From Rhizomicrobium electricum (GTDB lineage Bacteria; Pseudomonadota; Alphaproteobacteria; Micropepsales; Micropepsaceae), in assembly GCF_011762045.1 (NCBI RefSeq), contig NZ_JAASQS010000001.1, positions 1 through 64,000 on the forward strand: DNA of 64,000 nucleotides, written 5' to 3'. The notes under the pieces are model-generated. The model saw only the letters and a list, made by a program, of their open reading frames with translations, searched no databases and had not been told where the DNA came from. Below are positions 33,272-42,751 of the stretch, piece after piece (the first letter of the stretch is position 1; each line of letters starts with the position of its first letter). Both the position numbers and the translations under genes were made by a program.

Positions 33272-35863
33272 TTACAGTTTCAGGCGGACGCCGCCCTCAA
33301 AAGTCTGATCGTAAAACTCGCGCTGGATCACCCAATTCGGCGCGCCAAGGAAGATGCGCAAGGGCGCATTGGTGATGTTCTTGACGTTGAAATAGGCCGT
33401 CACGTTGTCGGTGAAATCGTAACTCGACGTCCAGTCCAGCGTGAAGCGGGAGTCCTCGAACTGGTCCGTCGAGCGGTCCGTGCCCACCTGGTAAAGGCTG
33501 TGGGCGATGTACTGTGAGGCAAACCGGAGTTTCAGGCCGCAGGCCTCGTAGAACAGTCCCGCATTCATCGTAACCGGCGACGTACCCGGTAAGGAATGGC
33601 CTGCTTCACCCGTCCTCAGCGATCCGCTCGAGGTCACATAGGCGACATTTCCGTCGAAGCCAAAACCATCGAGAGGCTTGGGCAGGAACGTGAATTTCTG
33701 CTGGTAAGCGAACTCCAATCCGCGGGCGTACGAAGTGTCGAGATTGCCGTAGCTGATCAGTTTCACCGGTGTGGCGCCCGGAAGCCGCGGGTCGCCAGCA
33801 ACGGTCATCGACGAAGTATAGATGTAGTTCCGAAATTCCTTATCGAACGCACCCAATTCGATGATGCCCCCGTCTTCGAGATAATACTCGATATCGAGAT
33901 CGAAGTTGCTCCCCGTGACAGGCTTCAGCGTGGGATTGCCCATGGTAATGGTGTTGTTGTCGGAATTGACCGACGTGCCCAGCGCGACCTGCGCGAAGCC
34001 GGGCCGGCCGATCCCGGTCGAATAGGTCGCCCGGGCCTGAAGGTCGTCGGCAAAGCTGTAGCGCACCTGCACCGTCGGGAACACATCGACATAGTCGTGC
34101 CGCATCCGGGTATAGACCGTGTTGTCTCCGTTGGAGTCGGCATCGTAGAAAGCATACTTCGCGACAGTGTTCTCCACACGGACACCAGCGAGAACGCCCC
34201 ACGGCCCCGCCTCGCCGGTGTACATCGCATAACCGGCATAGATGTTTTCGTCGGCGTCGAACCAAGTCGAATTGTCGACACTGAAGCCGCCATAGGTGAT
34301 CGCGCTCGAGCCTTCCAGCGCCGGCATGTTGAGACCTGGGCCGTTGGTGTAACGACCATGATAGAACGAGGTGTCGGCTGCGAGCGGCGAAAGCGTGGCT
34401 AGAACCGGCTTGCTTCCGAACAAGGTGATCGATTGCGGCAATTCGTAAAAGGTCTTGTCGCGCAGACGAGCACTGAATCCGACCTTGATTTCATCTTTGT
34501 CGCTTAAGAAATCAACCGGAACCGCCACATTGGCGCTGTAGGCCCATTCCTCGTCGGCGCCCTTCGCCTTTTTGTTGCTGAACTTCGAGAGCTTGTAGAG
34601 TGATGGATCGTTGATGTCGGTTCCGTCGGTCACCGCCATGGCCGGAAAATTCGGGCTATCGATATTGTCATACGTGACAGCAACCGTCGGCCCTTTGAAC
34701 GTCGTACCATAGTTGCGGCCGGTCGACAGCGTCGCGCGCGAATAAGACACCCGGTAATCGAGCTTGAAGGCATGGAAATCGTCTTCGCCGCCGACCGCAT
34801 AGACGTTGTTGCGGACGATCTGGTCGACATCGGTCCCCTTGATGGTGAGATCGGAAGACGCCGAGACATTGTTTCCGGAGGCCGTCCCGCTCAGGGAATT
34901 GAAGATCAGATGATGCTTGATGATGGCTTCATCGTAGCCGAACATGTTGCCGCGGATGTACCAGCGATGCTCGTCATTCGGCGTGAAGTCGAATTCGCCG
35001 CCGACACCGAAACGCTTGCGGTGGGCATCGTAGAAGCGGAATTGGAGGTCGTCGTACACCTTCGCGGCAGCCGAGGTTGGGTTAGCCGGATTGTTGATGT
35101 AATCCTCTTCGATATCGTCGAAACCGCGCTTATCCTCCCGCCACGACGCATCCAATACGATGGAGAACGGCGTCGGATTGGAAACAAATCCCGGATTGAC
35201 CCGCCCAAGGCTTTGGCCGCGCTCCATCACGACCGCGCCGTTCTCGATGCCGAAACGGCCGCCGATCGCGATATCAGCATTGAACGGACCGCCGTGATCG
35301 TGGGCCGGCTCCAGACCGTAGCCCAAGCTCAAATCGACAAACGGCTCGGTGATGTTCGCGGCGGTGCGTGGCGTCAACTCAACCGTACCGCCAAGACCTT
35401 CCGCGTCGTGATCGGGCGAACCCGTCTTGGTGACGATGATGCCGTCGATCGCGCCACCCGGGATGGTATCAAGCTCGACCGCACGACCGCCGCCCCCCTG
35501 GTAAGTGCCACCCGGATCGGTGTTGAGCAGGACAACGCCGCCGTACGTCGTTCCGTTGAGATTGCCGTCGATACCGCGGATCATCACAAAGCGGCCCTCG
35601 CCGGTGTCGCTCATCAGCGCGATCCCGGGCATGCGGGACAACGATTCCGCAGCATTGACGTCGGGAAACTTGAGCATTGTTTCGGCCGGTTGCACATTGA
35701 CGATGTTCAACGCCGCCCGCTGTTGCAGTCGCGCCTGATCTTCGAACCGCGACGCCGACACAACAACGCTTTCAAAATCGGCCGACGTCTCGGCGAACGC
35801 CGGAGACAGTGCGATCAAGGCGCAGCCGCCAAGCAAAAAGCGGCTCATTTCCCTGAGATTCAT
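33272..35863 (-). CDS. TonB-dependent receptor A
   Basis: An 863-residue receptor, with the start placed at 35863 (MNLREMSRFLLGGCALIALS) where a signal peptide follows. The upstream open frame has no family match. The plug includes NAAESLSRMPGIALMSDTGEG and PGGAIDGIIVTKTGSPDHDA with a long glycine-rich insertion (YQGGGGRAVE), of the type common in Caulobacter-like receptors. The C-terminus is QTFEGGVRLKL. No N-terminal signalling domain is present, so control is probably by the adjacent two-component system. The phosphoesterase gene follows 38 bases on. Confidence 0.92.
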   Translation of the reverse strand: MNLREMSRFLLGGCALIALSPAFAETSADFESVVVSASRFEDQARLQQRAALNIVNVQPAETMLKFPDVNAAESLSRMPGIALMSDTGEGRFVMIRGIDGNLNGTTYGGVVLLNTDPGGTYQGGGGRAVELDTIPGGAIDGIIVTKTGSPDHDAEGLGGTVELTPRTAANITEPFVDLSLGYGLEPAHDHGGPFNADIAIGGRFGIENGAVVMERGQSLGRVNPGFVSNPTPFSIVLDASWREDKRGFDDIEEDYINNPANPTSAAAKVYDDLQFRFYDAHRKRFGVGGEFDFTPNDEHRWYIRGNMFGYDEAIIKHHLIFNSLSGTASGNNVSASSDLTIKGTDVDQIVRNNVYAVGGEDDFHAFKLDYRVSYSRATLSTGRNYGTTFKGPTVAVTYDNIDSPNFPAMAVTDGTDINDPSLYKLSKFSNKKAKGADEEWAYSANVAVPVDFLSDKDEIKVGFSARLRDKTFYELPQSITLFGSKPVLATLSPLAADTSFYHGRYTNGPGLNMPALEGSSAITYGGFSVDNSTWFDADENIYAGYAMYTGEAGPWGVLAGVRVENTVAKYAFYDADSNGDNTVYTRMRHDYVDVFPTVQVRYSFADDLQARATYSTGIGRPGFAQVALGTSVNSDNNTITMGNPTLKPVTGSNFDLDIEYYLEDGGIIELGAFDKEFRNYIYTSSMTVAGDPRLPGATPVKLISYGNLDTSYARGLEFAYQQKFTFLPKPLDGFGFDGNVAYVTSSGSLRTGEAGHSLPGTSPVTMNAGLFYEACGLKLRFASQYIAHSLYQVGTDRSTDQFEDSRFTLDWTSSYDFTDNVTAYFNVKNITNAPLRIFLGAPNWVIQREFYDQTFEGGVRLKL

Positions 35864-35975
35864 GACGACACCCCATATTGGGCGGCGCATGCCCGCCGCT
35901 CGTTCATCCCAAGGGCATAAATGGACCGGCCGTTTGCCGGATCGCAGACGGTTTGGTGAACGCTCAGAGAACTTA

Positions 35976-35991
35976 GGTTGGGATATCCCAA
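35976..35991. promoter_or_regulatory. GGTTGGGATATCCCAA motif upstream of receptor A
   Basis: This 16-base element contains the 14-base perfect palindrome TTGGGATATCCCAA (35978-35991). It lies 113 bases before the receptor A start, between that gene and the end of kinase 2. Its half GGTTGGGA is the reverse of the CCCAACC core found at 28450 and 38279. It is a likely operator for receptor A and the genes after it. Confidence 0.45.
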
Positions 35992-36005
35992 TGTGTGCGC
36001 ATGAA

Positions 36006-37370
36006 TTAGACAGATGCGCTGGACACGGGAAACCGGACGACAACACGCAAACCAGGGTTGTTATCCAGGAGTTCGAGTTCGGCCCCGTGCAATTCTACGA
36101 CGGCAGCCACCAGTGCGAGACCAAGACCGCTGCCCGGCTGGGTGCGGCTCTGCTCCAGCCGATAGAAGCGGCGGATCACTTTGGTTCTGTCCGGGACGGG
36201 AATGCCGGGTCCGCGATCCGCCACGATCAGAACCGGCCGACCGTTCTCCATGCCGGACATCACAGCGATATCGGTGCGATCAGGGGTGTGCGCGATGGCA
36301 TTGTTGAGAAGGTTCGATACCAGCTGCAACAGCAACTGTTCGTCGCCGCAAACTGCGACAGCTGCGCCTGCTTCCACCTTAAAATCGCGGACCGCATCTT
36401 CCATGACGGGCGCGTAGATATCGTGTGCCGATTTGATCACGTGCGCCAAGTCGACAGCGCGAAATTCCGAACGCCGGGCCCCCGCCTCGATCTGGGCAAT
36501 CCTGAGAAGCGCGGTGAAGATCGCGAGCAGCTTGTCGCATTCGGCTGTCGCGCCATCCACCGCCGCAGCATATTCGTCCTGCGTCTGCGCTTCGCCCCGT
36601 ATTCTGTCCAATCTGTGCCGCAAATGGGTCAGCGGCGTCCGCATGTCGTGGGCGATGTCGGTCGAAACCTGGCGAAGGGACTCCATCAGCGCTTGGATGC
36701 GATCCAGCATTTCGTTGATCGCCAGCCCGAGGCGGTTGAACTCGTCGCCGTGTTCGGCCGCCGGAATGCGCCTGCTCATCTGCCCGGCCATGATGCCGCG
36801 ACAGGTCTGGGTGACGGTGTCGATGCGCCGAACGAAGCTTCGGCTCAGCAACAATGCAAATAATGACGCCAATACCAAACTGACGAGAAGAACAACGCCA
36901 AATGCTCGCAACAAACGCGTTTCGGTGTCCTTCAGCTGCTGCAGATCACGCCCAACAAAGGCATAGACGCCCGGTGCCAACTGTGCGCCGCGCCCCAATA
37001 TTGTGTGACGCGAGGCCGGTACGGTCATCGCGAAAACACCCAAGCGAGGCGCCATAGAAGGCAAATTGCCGGCAACCCGCACGCGCCCCCGTTGCAGCAG
37101 GAAAACGTCGTCCGCATCGGGCGCCAAGAGCCGGTCCTCGACGATCTCCGCCGCTTCATGCAGCGCTTTTCCGGGCTTGGCGGTAAGGTACGCCGTTCGC
37201 ATCGACGTCAAGTCGTCGTCAATCTCACGCATGAGATTGGCTTTGAACGACTGGTTCAGCATTACATAGGTGATGCCGATCAGAACCGCCATCGACAGGC
37301 CGAACAGCCCGCCATACAGAATCGCGTGCCGGAAACTATCGGTGCGGAACAGCCTACGGGGATACGACAT
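36006..37370 (-). CDS. EnvZ-type sensor histidine kinase 2
   Basis: A 454-residue kinase built like kinase 1: membrane helix near 20-42, short periplasmic domain, second helix near 165-190, HAMP (TCRGIMAGQMSRRIP), H box STDIAHDMRTPLTHLRHRLD, N box LVSNLLNNAIAHTP, G boxes ADRGPGIP and TQPGSGLGLALVAAV. The ATG at 37370 overlaps the stop of regulator 2 by 17 bases. A GTG four codons upstream is also possible. It is encoded between receptor A and its own regulator and probably senses a substrate or product of the phosphatase-receptor module. Confidence 0.92.
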   Translation of the reverse strand: MSYPRRLFRTDSFRHAILYGGLFGLSMAVLIGITYVMLNQSFKANLMREIDDDLTSMRTAYLTAKPGKALHEAAEIVEDRLLAPDADDVFLLQRGRVRVAGNLPSMAPRLGVFAMTVPASRHTILGRGAQLAPGVYAFVGRDLQQLKDTETRLLRAFGVVLLVSLVLASLFALLLSRSFVRRIDTVTQTCRGIMAGQMSRRIPAAEHGDEFNRLGLAINEMLDRIQALMESLRQVSTDIAHDMRTPLTHLRHRLDRIRGEAQTQDEYAAAVDGATAECDKLLAIFTALLRIAQIEAGARRSEFRAVDLAHVIKSAHDIYAPVMEDAVRDFKVEAGAAVAVCGDEQLLLQLVSNLLNNAIAHTPDRTDIAVMSGMENGRPVLIVADRGPGIPVPDRTKVIRRFYRLEQSRTQPGSGLGLALVAAVVELHGAELELLDNNPGLRVVVRFPVSSASV

Positions 37371-38025
37371 AGCCGTGGCCACGCACCGTGTGAATCATCT
37401 CCGTGGAGTGGCCGCGGTCGATCTTGGAGCGCAGTCGCGACATGTGGGATTCGACAATATTGGTTCCGGGATCAAAATCGAGATTCCAGACGTTCTCGAG
37501 CAGCATCATGCGCGTGATCGTCCGTCCCGCGTTCTGCATCAAATATTCTAGTAATTTGAACTCCTGCGGCTGCAACTCGACCTGGCGACCCTCGCGCGAA
37601 ACTGTACGCTCCAACAGGTCCATCTCGAGCGAGCCGGCCTTCAGGCGCGTCGACGTGCCATTACGACTCGTACGCCGGACGATGGCATTCACCCGCGCCG
37701 CCAGTTCCGACATCGCGAATGGCTTTGTGAGATAGTCATCGGCGCCGGCATTCAGCCCATCCACCCTGTCATCGAGGCCGCTCATCGTCGTCAGCATGAG
37801 CACCGGCGTATCGCAGCTTTCAGCCCGCAGCATACGCACCATCGACAGTCCGTCCATGCCCGGAAGCATGCGGTCGACGATCATCAGCGCGTAGTGCCCG
37901 GCGCGCGCCTGGCAAATTCCGTCCTTGCCGGTCGTGGCCCAATGCACTGCCTGCCCGAGCTTCTGCAAACCCTCCGTGACATAGAGAGCCGTCTCAGGAT
38001 CATCTTCGACAAGCAGGATATCCAT
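37354..38025 (-). CDS. OmpR-family response regulator 2
   Basis: A 223-residue regulator with a receiver domain (EDD at 7-9, aspartate in LMIVDRMLPGMDG, lysine in DDYLTKPFA) and a winged-helix output domain ending IHTVRGHGYVVSP. It is similar to regulator 1 over the whole length, down to LTTMSG and ENVWNLDFDPGTNIVESHMS. It is divergent from receptor B, with 394 bases between the starts. The two regulators may bind the same TCCCAACC-type sites. Confidence 0.93.
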   Translation of the reverse strand: MDILLVEDDPETALYVTEGLQKLGQAVHWATTGKDGICQARAGHYALMIVDRMLPGMDGLSMVRMLRAESCDTPVLMLTTMSGLDDRVDGLNAGADDYLTKPFAMSELAARVNAIVRRTSRNGTSTRLKAGSLEMDLLERTVSREGRQVELQPQEFKLLEYLMQNAGRTITRMMLLENVWNLDFDPGTNIVESHMSRLRSKIDRGHSTEMIHTVRGHGYVVSP

Positions 38026-38278
38026 TGTGCGAGGCGCGACAGGAAAGTCACAGTGGGTGAGAAACTAGAATTATGTGATAGAGATCGATCTTGGCAGTTT
38101 TGTTACAGCGCCAACTCGGATTGCGCCGGAAGGCTCAGCCCCGCGTTCAGCCGGCGGGCAATGGTATGCATTTCAATTGATTGACTGCACTTTCGATATG
38201 CAGTTGACGGACATTACAAGAGAAGCCGCGCCGATTCTCCGATGCCGGCCATGACCGTCAAATCGGCTGCCGGTTAAA

Positions 38279-38289
38279 TTTTCCCAACC
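38279..38289. promoter_or_regulatory. TTTTCCCAACC motif in the 394-base gap before receptor B
   Basis: The gap 38026-38419 between regulator 2 and receptor B holds no gene. It contains the 11-mer TTTTCCCAACC, identical to that at 28450-28460, 130 bases before the receptor B start. AGGGGT serves as the ribosome site at 38409-38414. The rest of the gap shows no clear hairpin. Confidence 0.45.
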
Positions 38290-38419
38290 TTCTGCCAAAA
38301 AAGCTTTGAAGAGCCCCTTTAGTAACCGCTGCGTTCCGCGAGCCGACGTTCAGTCAATCCAATGAACGGCGGCAGTGGACGTTCATCGCGGCAGGGACCG
38401 CATAACGAGGGGTAAAGTA

Positions 38420-40888
38420 ATGTTTGCACGCAGCGATGCTGCGCGCCGTTTGGCGCGCACGACGTCCACTTTGGCTATTACGGCGGCCTGGTTCGCCACA
38501 GCGGCTTGCGCGGCCGAAACCCTCGGCGGCGTTGGTACCGGCGTCGAGACCGTGGTCGTGACGGGCACCCAATTCGACCCCGAAGTGGCCCCGGCCAAGG
38601 CCTCGCTCGACACCACCGAACCGCAGACCATCCTGACGCGGACCTATATCGAGAATTCGGTGGCATCGACTGCCGACTACACGACGCTTCTCGCCATCGT
38701 GCCGTCGCTCACGGGTCTTGATGTCAATGGACCGGGCCTGTCCGACGGCAACGTCAAGAACACCCTGCGCGGCATGCCAGACGGCAATTTCGGCATGACC
38801 TATGATGGCATTCCGTTCGGCGACACCAACGGTCCGACGCACCATTCCGCCTCCTATTTTCCGAGTGCGGTAATCGGCAGCGTCAATGTCGAACGCGGTC
38901 CCGGCAATGCCGGCAATCTCGGTGCCTCCACCTGGGGCGGCTCGATCAACATGTATTCCGAGGCACTGAACGACGATTTCGGGTTCAAGGCTAATCTGAC
39001 GCGCGGCTCCTGGGCCACGACCCAAGTCGGTCTGAACCTTCAATCGGGCGACATCCCTGGTCTTGGCAAAACCCGCGTTCTGGCGAATGTGAACGGACTT
39101 CAGAGCGAAGGCTACCTCAGCAACCAGGGGCTGATGAAGGACAACGAACTCATCAAGATCGAAAGCGAATTCGCCCCCGGTTGGACCCTTACCCTGTTCA
39201 CCAACCGCAACCAGTTGCATCAGCACGTCAACGACAAGAACGGCGCTACGGCCATTCAGATCGCCGATTTCGGCAAGCAGTATGCGCTGCAGAAGACCGA
39301 CCCCACCCGGCCCGATTACTATTACTACAACTACGCCGACAAGATCACCGACATGGACTACATCCGCCTGCACGGCGCGGTCACCGACTGGCTCAGCATC
39401 GACGACCAGGCCTATACTTACGCTTACGTCAACAAGACGGTGACGACCACCAGCACGCAGCAGACGATCAGCAAGGGCAAGCTAACCTGGAAGACAATGG
39501 GCACGACGGTGGTGGATCCGGTCACCGGTGTCGTTACGCCGTCAGCCAATACGGCAAGCGACATTCCCGGCTACACCAAGCTCAACGCCTACCGGGTTTG
39601 GGGCAACGTGTTCCGCGCCACCGCCGATTTCGACGCCGGCTGGTTGACGGGCCAGGTGCGCGCCGGCGTATGGTGGGAAGGTCAGGCGACCGAGCGCCAG
39701 CGCTTCTATTACGACGTGACCCAATGCGCCGCCGCGGGCTGCAATCCCTGGAAACAGGCGTGGAACTTTGCCGATATCTCGAACAAGAACGCCTCCAACG
39801 ATCCTTCGCTCGTTGCGGGCCGCTATGGCGTCGGCTATTACGAACACACCGGCTGGAACCAGGTCGAACCGTTTGTGGAAGTCGAACTGCACCCGCTGCC
39901 GGACCTGACGATCACCCCCGGCTTCAAATACATCGATTGGGATCATACCGTTGATCCCAACTCGGTGATCTCCGGCACCGCGACGGCGGCCACAAAGGGG
40001 TGCGCCGGCAAGTGCCAGGGCCCCACGCTCTACAACGGCAAGGTCGACACCTACACGACCAGCCGGCCGCTCTATTTCACGACGGTCAATTACAAGATTC
40101 AGCCGAGCTGGAGCGCCTATTTCCAGTATGCCACCGGCATCTACGTTCCCGACATCACCGATTTCGAACAGCAGAAGCCGGATTTATCCAAAGCGCCGTC
40201 GCCGATGACCACGGCCAACTACCAGTTCGGCACCGTCTATTACGCCGATGATTTCTCGGTTGACGCCGATGTCTACTACATCGCCGCCAAGCACAACTAC
40301 ACCTACGGGCCTTGCTCCTACGATACGAGCCTCACTTGCCCGACTGACACCGGCAATGCGACCTACAAGGGCATCGAGGGCGAAGCGAGCTTCAAGCTCG
40401 ACGCACTTGTGCCCGGCATCACCGACGGCCTGCTGGCGTTTGCCAACGGCTCGGTCAATTCGGCCAAGTCCAGCTTTGCCCAGTTGAAAAACGCGCCGTA
40501 TTGGACCGCGGCGGCGGGCCTCATCTATAAGCGCGACGGCTTCTCCTTCTCACTGGTCGACAAGACGGTGGGCCAGCAATATCTGGACAATGCGGACGCA
40601 ACCGGCCATCGCACCACAATCGGCCAGGACGGCATGCCGTTCTTCCGCCTGCCCGCCTATTCGACCGTCAACTTCATCACCGCTTATGACTTCGGCAAAT
40701 GGGAGCTGTCGGTGGCCGTCAACAATCTGCTCGACGACCGCAGTCTCGTCAGCATGAGCGGCACGGACGGGAAGGATACCGCCACTGCCGCATCGGCGTC
40801 GGATTACATGAATCGTCCAACCAGCTCCGATCAGTACTATTTCCAATCTTCGCGCAGCTTCCAGGTGACCTTGAAAGCGAAGATCTGA
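38420..40888 (+). CDS. TonB-dependent receptor B
   Basis: An 822-residue receptor. The start at 38420 (MFARSDAARRLART) follows AGGGGTAAAGTA. A signal peptide ends near AACAAE, and the segment ETVVVTGTQFDPE may be the TonB box region. The plug has TLRGMPDGNFGMTYDGIPFG and VIGSVNVERGPGNAGNLGAS. The barrel is rich in tyrosine and ends FQVTLKAKI. No signalling domain is present. The acid phosphatase gene lies 58 bases downstream in the same direction, so receptor and phosphatase are probably made together. Together they suggest uptake of a molecule released from a phosphoester, or of the phosphoester itself. Confidence 0.93.
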   Translation: MFARSDAARRLARTTSTLAITAAWFATAACAAETLGGVGTGVETVVVTGTQFDPEVAPAKASLDTTEPQTILTRTYIENSVASTADYTTLLAIVPSLTGLDVNGPGLSDGNVKNTLRGMPDGNFGMTYDGIPFGDTNGPTHHSASYFPSAVIGSVNVERGPGNAGNLGASTWGGSINMYSEALNDDFGFKANLTRGSWATTQVGLNLQSGDIPGLGKTRVLANVNGLQSEGYLSNQGLMKDNELIKIESEFAPGWTLTLFTNRNQLHQHVNDKNGATAIQIADFGKQYALQKTDPTRPDYYYYNYADKITDMDYIRLHGAVTDWLSIDDQAYTYAYVNKTVTTTSTQQTISKGKLTWKTMGTTVVDPVTGVVTPSANTASDIPGYTKLNAYRVWGNVFRATADFDAGWLTGQVRAGVWWEGQATERQRFYYDVTQCAAAGCNPWKQAWNFADISNKNASNDPSLVAGRYGVGYYEHTGWNQVEPFVEVELHPLPDLTITPGFKYIDWDHTVDPNSVISGTATAATKGCAGKCQGPTLYNGKVDTYTTSRPLYFTTVNYKIQPSWSAYFQYATGIYVPDITDFEQQKPDLSKAPSPMTTANYQFGTVYYADDFSVDADVYYIAAKHNYTYGPCSYDTSLTCPTDTGNATYKGIEGEASFKLDALVPGITDGLLAFANGSVNSAKSSFAQLKNAPYWTAAAGLIYKRDGFSFSLVDKTVGQQYLDNADATGHRTTIGQDGMPFFRLPAYSTVNFITAYDFGKWELSVAVNNLLDDRSLVSMSGTDGKDTATAASASDYMNRPTSSDQYYFQSSRSFQVTLKAKI

Positions 40889-40946
40889 TCACCGGCGACT
40901 TAACGGGGGCGGCTTGGCCGCCCCATCTTCCTTGAGAGGACCTGAC

Positions 40947-41636
40947 ATGATGAAGCGCACAATCTTGGCGGCCGCAACGGCTCTCGTCCTGATGCTGCCG
41001 GGTTTCGCTGCGGACACACAGCTCCTGCCGGCAACGCCTCCAGCCCAACTGCTGCCTTCACCGCCCACCGACGGCTCGGCAGCACAAAAGCGCGAACTTG
41101 ACGAAATCCATCAGGCCCAGCAGGGCATGACGGATGCCGACTTTGACCAGGCTGCCGCCGACGACAAAACCGAAGACGCCTCGGTCTTCAATGGCGTTGT
41201 CGGCATTGATCTCAAGACCCTGCCGAAAACCTGGGCGCTGCTCGCCACGGTGCGCAACGAGGAGAAAACCGCCGCCAAAATTGCCAAGAACACTTTTTTG
41301 CGCAACCGGCCCTGGGTGCTCGATCCGGCGCTCAAGACCTGCACCCGCGGCGATGCTCCGCGGTCGTCCTATCCCAGCGGTCATTCCACCATGGCCTACA
41401 GCATGGCAGTCATCTTGGCCGCGATGATTCCGGAAAAGGCGCCGGCCATTCTCGACCGCGCCAAGGCCTACGCCGAAAACCGCATCGTCTGCGGCGTGCA
41501 TTATCGCAGCGACATCGTTGCCGGTCAGGTGCTCGGCACGACCGTTGCTGAGGAGTTACTTACAGTTGGTGCCTTCCAAGCCGATTTCAAGCTCGCGCAA
41601 ATGGAATTGCGGACGGCCCTCAAGAGCGGCAGATAG
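40947..41636 (+). CDS. Periplasmic class A acid phosphatase, PAP2 family (PhoN-like)
   Basis: A 229-residue secreted enzyme with a signal peptide ending near FAAD. All three motifs of the PAP2 phosphatases are present: KNTFLRNRP (K x6 RP), PSGHS and RIVCGVHYRSD (R x5 H x3 D). GAGAGG precedes the ATG at 40947. The length fits bacterial class A non-specific acid phosphatases, which remove phosphate from many organic esters. It is in a likely operon with receptor B. It closes cargo block 3; nothing can be supported between 41637 and 41830. Confidence 0.92.
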   Translation: MMKRTILAAATALVLMLPGFAADTQLLPATPPAQLLPSPPTDGSAAQKRELDEIHQAQQGMTDADFDQAAADDKTEDASVFNGVVGIDLKTLPKTWALLATVRNEEKTAAKIAKNTFLRNRPWVLDPALKTCTRGDAPRSSYPSGHSTMAYSMAVILAAMIPEKAPAILDRAKAYAENRIVCGVHYRSDIVAGQVLGTTVAEELLTVGAFQADFKLAQMELRTALKSGR

Positions 41637-41830
41637 CGGATACAGAAACGGCACAGTATTAGCATAGATCCTATCTGTTACCTTTCGGGGCGATAATAAC
41701 TTCGATGCACCTCGCTGAAATACTGCGCGCGCAGGATGCCCCGCGCCCGCAGAACGGTAGCGCTCACGCAAAAATGACCATCGTTGTAATAGCGGGATGG
41801 GCATTTGGCGGGCGCACCGCCCGGAATTTG

Positions 41831-42751
41831 TCAGGCGAAGGAGTCGCTTCGCACCTCACCGGCAGCGCATCCAAGGACAAAATCAGCCGATTTCGAGGCC
41901 ATACTGGCGGCCTGGAAGATGGCACGGGCATCGTTGCGCAGAACGGTCAGCCACGCGCCGATATAATCTGCGTGGCGCACGGTCGGCGTGATGGATTGGC
42001 TGGCACAGAGAAAGGCGCTTGCCATCTCGGCCACCAATTCCTCGCGGGCATATCCTTCGCTGCCGTAGCGGTTAGTAAGGTCGCGCGCCAGCCGCGATCC
42101 GTGGCCCGTCCAGTGGCCAAGCTCGTGAAACACGGTGCGGTAATAGTTAATCGGGTCGAAGAACGCGGTTTGCGGCGGCACCCGGATATAGTCCTCGGTG
42201 CGATGATAGAAGGCCTCGCCTCCGCCGGTACGGATATCGGCCCCGGTTGCGGCAATCACGGCTTCGGCAGCGGGAACGATCTCGGCTTCGCGCAAGCTGG
42301 CCTGTGTGTTCGCGGCCGTCTCCGGCAAATTCTCACATTGCTCCACATTAAACACCGTAAAGCGCTTCAAGAACGGAATGGCGGCGGGTTCCTCGCCACT
42401 TTCGGCGGCGCGCTGGCGTTCGTCGCGCGGAATGAAGCGGTCAGCATAACAGATGGTAGTGCCGCGCTCGCCCTTGCGCACATTGCCACCCGCGGCCAAG
42501 GCTTGGCGAAATGTCAGCCATTGCTGGGCGGCAAAGCCGCGAACAATCACCGCATCCCAGAGAATAAGCACATTGATGCCGGAATAGGTCCGACTGGTGA
42601 CGGCATTGCGCGGCAAACCGAGACTACAGCTTGCGCCATCCCAAGGCTGCACCCAAGGCACCCGCCCCTCTTCCAACTCACGAATGATGCGGTCGGTGAC
42701 GTCCTGATAAAGCGTGTTCCGTCCCGATGAACTTTCCAAAGAGTTGCGCAT
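41831..42751 (-). CDS. ardC: ArdC-type antirestriction protein
   Basis: A 306-residue protein with the N-terminal ssDNA-binding domain (about 10-140: YQDVTDRIIRELEEGRVPWV, SRTYSGINVLILW) and a C-terminal zinc metallopeptidase-like domain with HELGHWTGH at about 210-218. ArdC proteins protect incoming conjugative DNA from host restriction. AGGAGACGCCGC precedes the ATG at 42751. It is complete, in contrast to the fragment at 18039. It is part of the ICE core on the right side of the cargo. Confidence 0.92.
   Translation of the reverse strand: MRNSLESSSGRNTLYQDVTDRIIRELEEGRVPWVQPWDGASCSLGLPRNAVTSRTYSGINVLILWDAVIVRGFAAQQWLTFRQALAAGGNVRKGERGTTICYADRFIPRDERQRAAESGEEPAAIPFLKRFTVFNVEQCENLPETAANTQASLREAEIVPAAEAVIAATGADIRTGGGEAFYHRTEDYIRVPPQTAFFDPINYYRTVFHELGHWTGHGSRLARDLTNRYGSEGYAREELVAEMASAFLCASQSITPTVRHADYIGAWLTVLRNDARAIFQAASMASKSADFVLGCAAGEVRSDSFA

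Noticed and set aside
34772-35920. Plus-strand open frame of 382 codons
   Set aside because: Antisense to TonB receptor A, whose frame has signal peptide, plug and barrel patterns.
41705-42730. Plus-strand open frame of 341 codons
   Set aside because: Antisense to the complete ardC gene.
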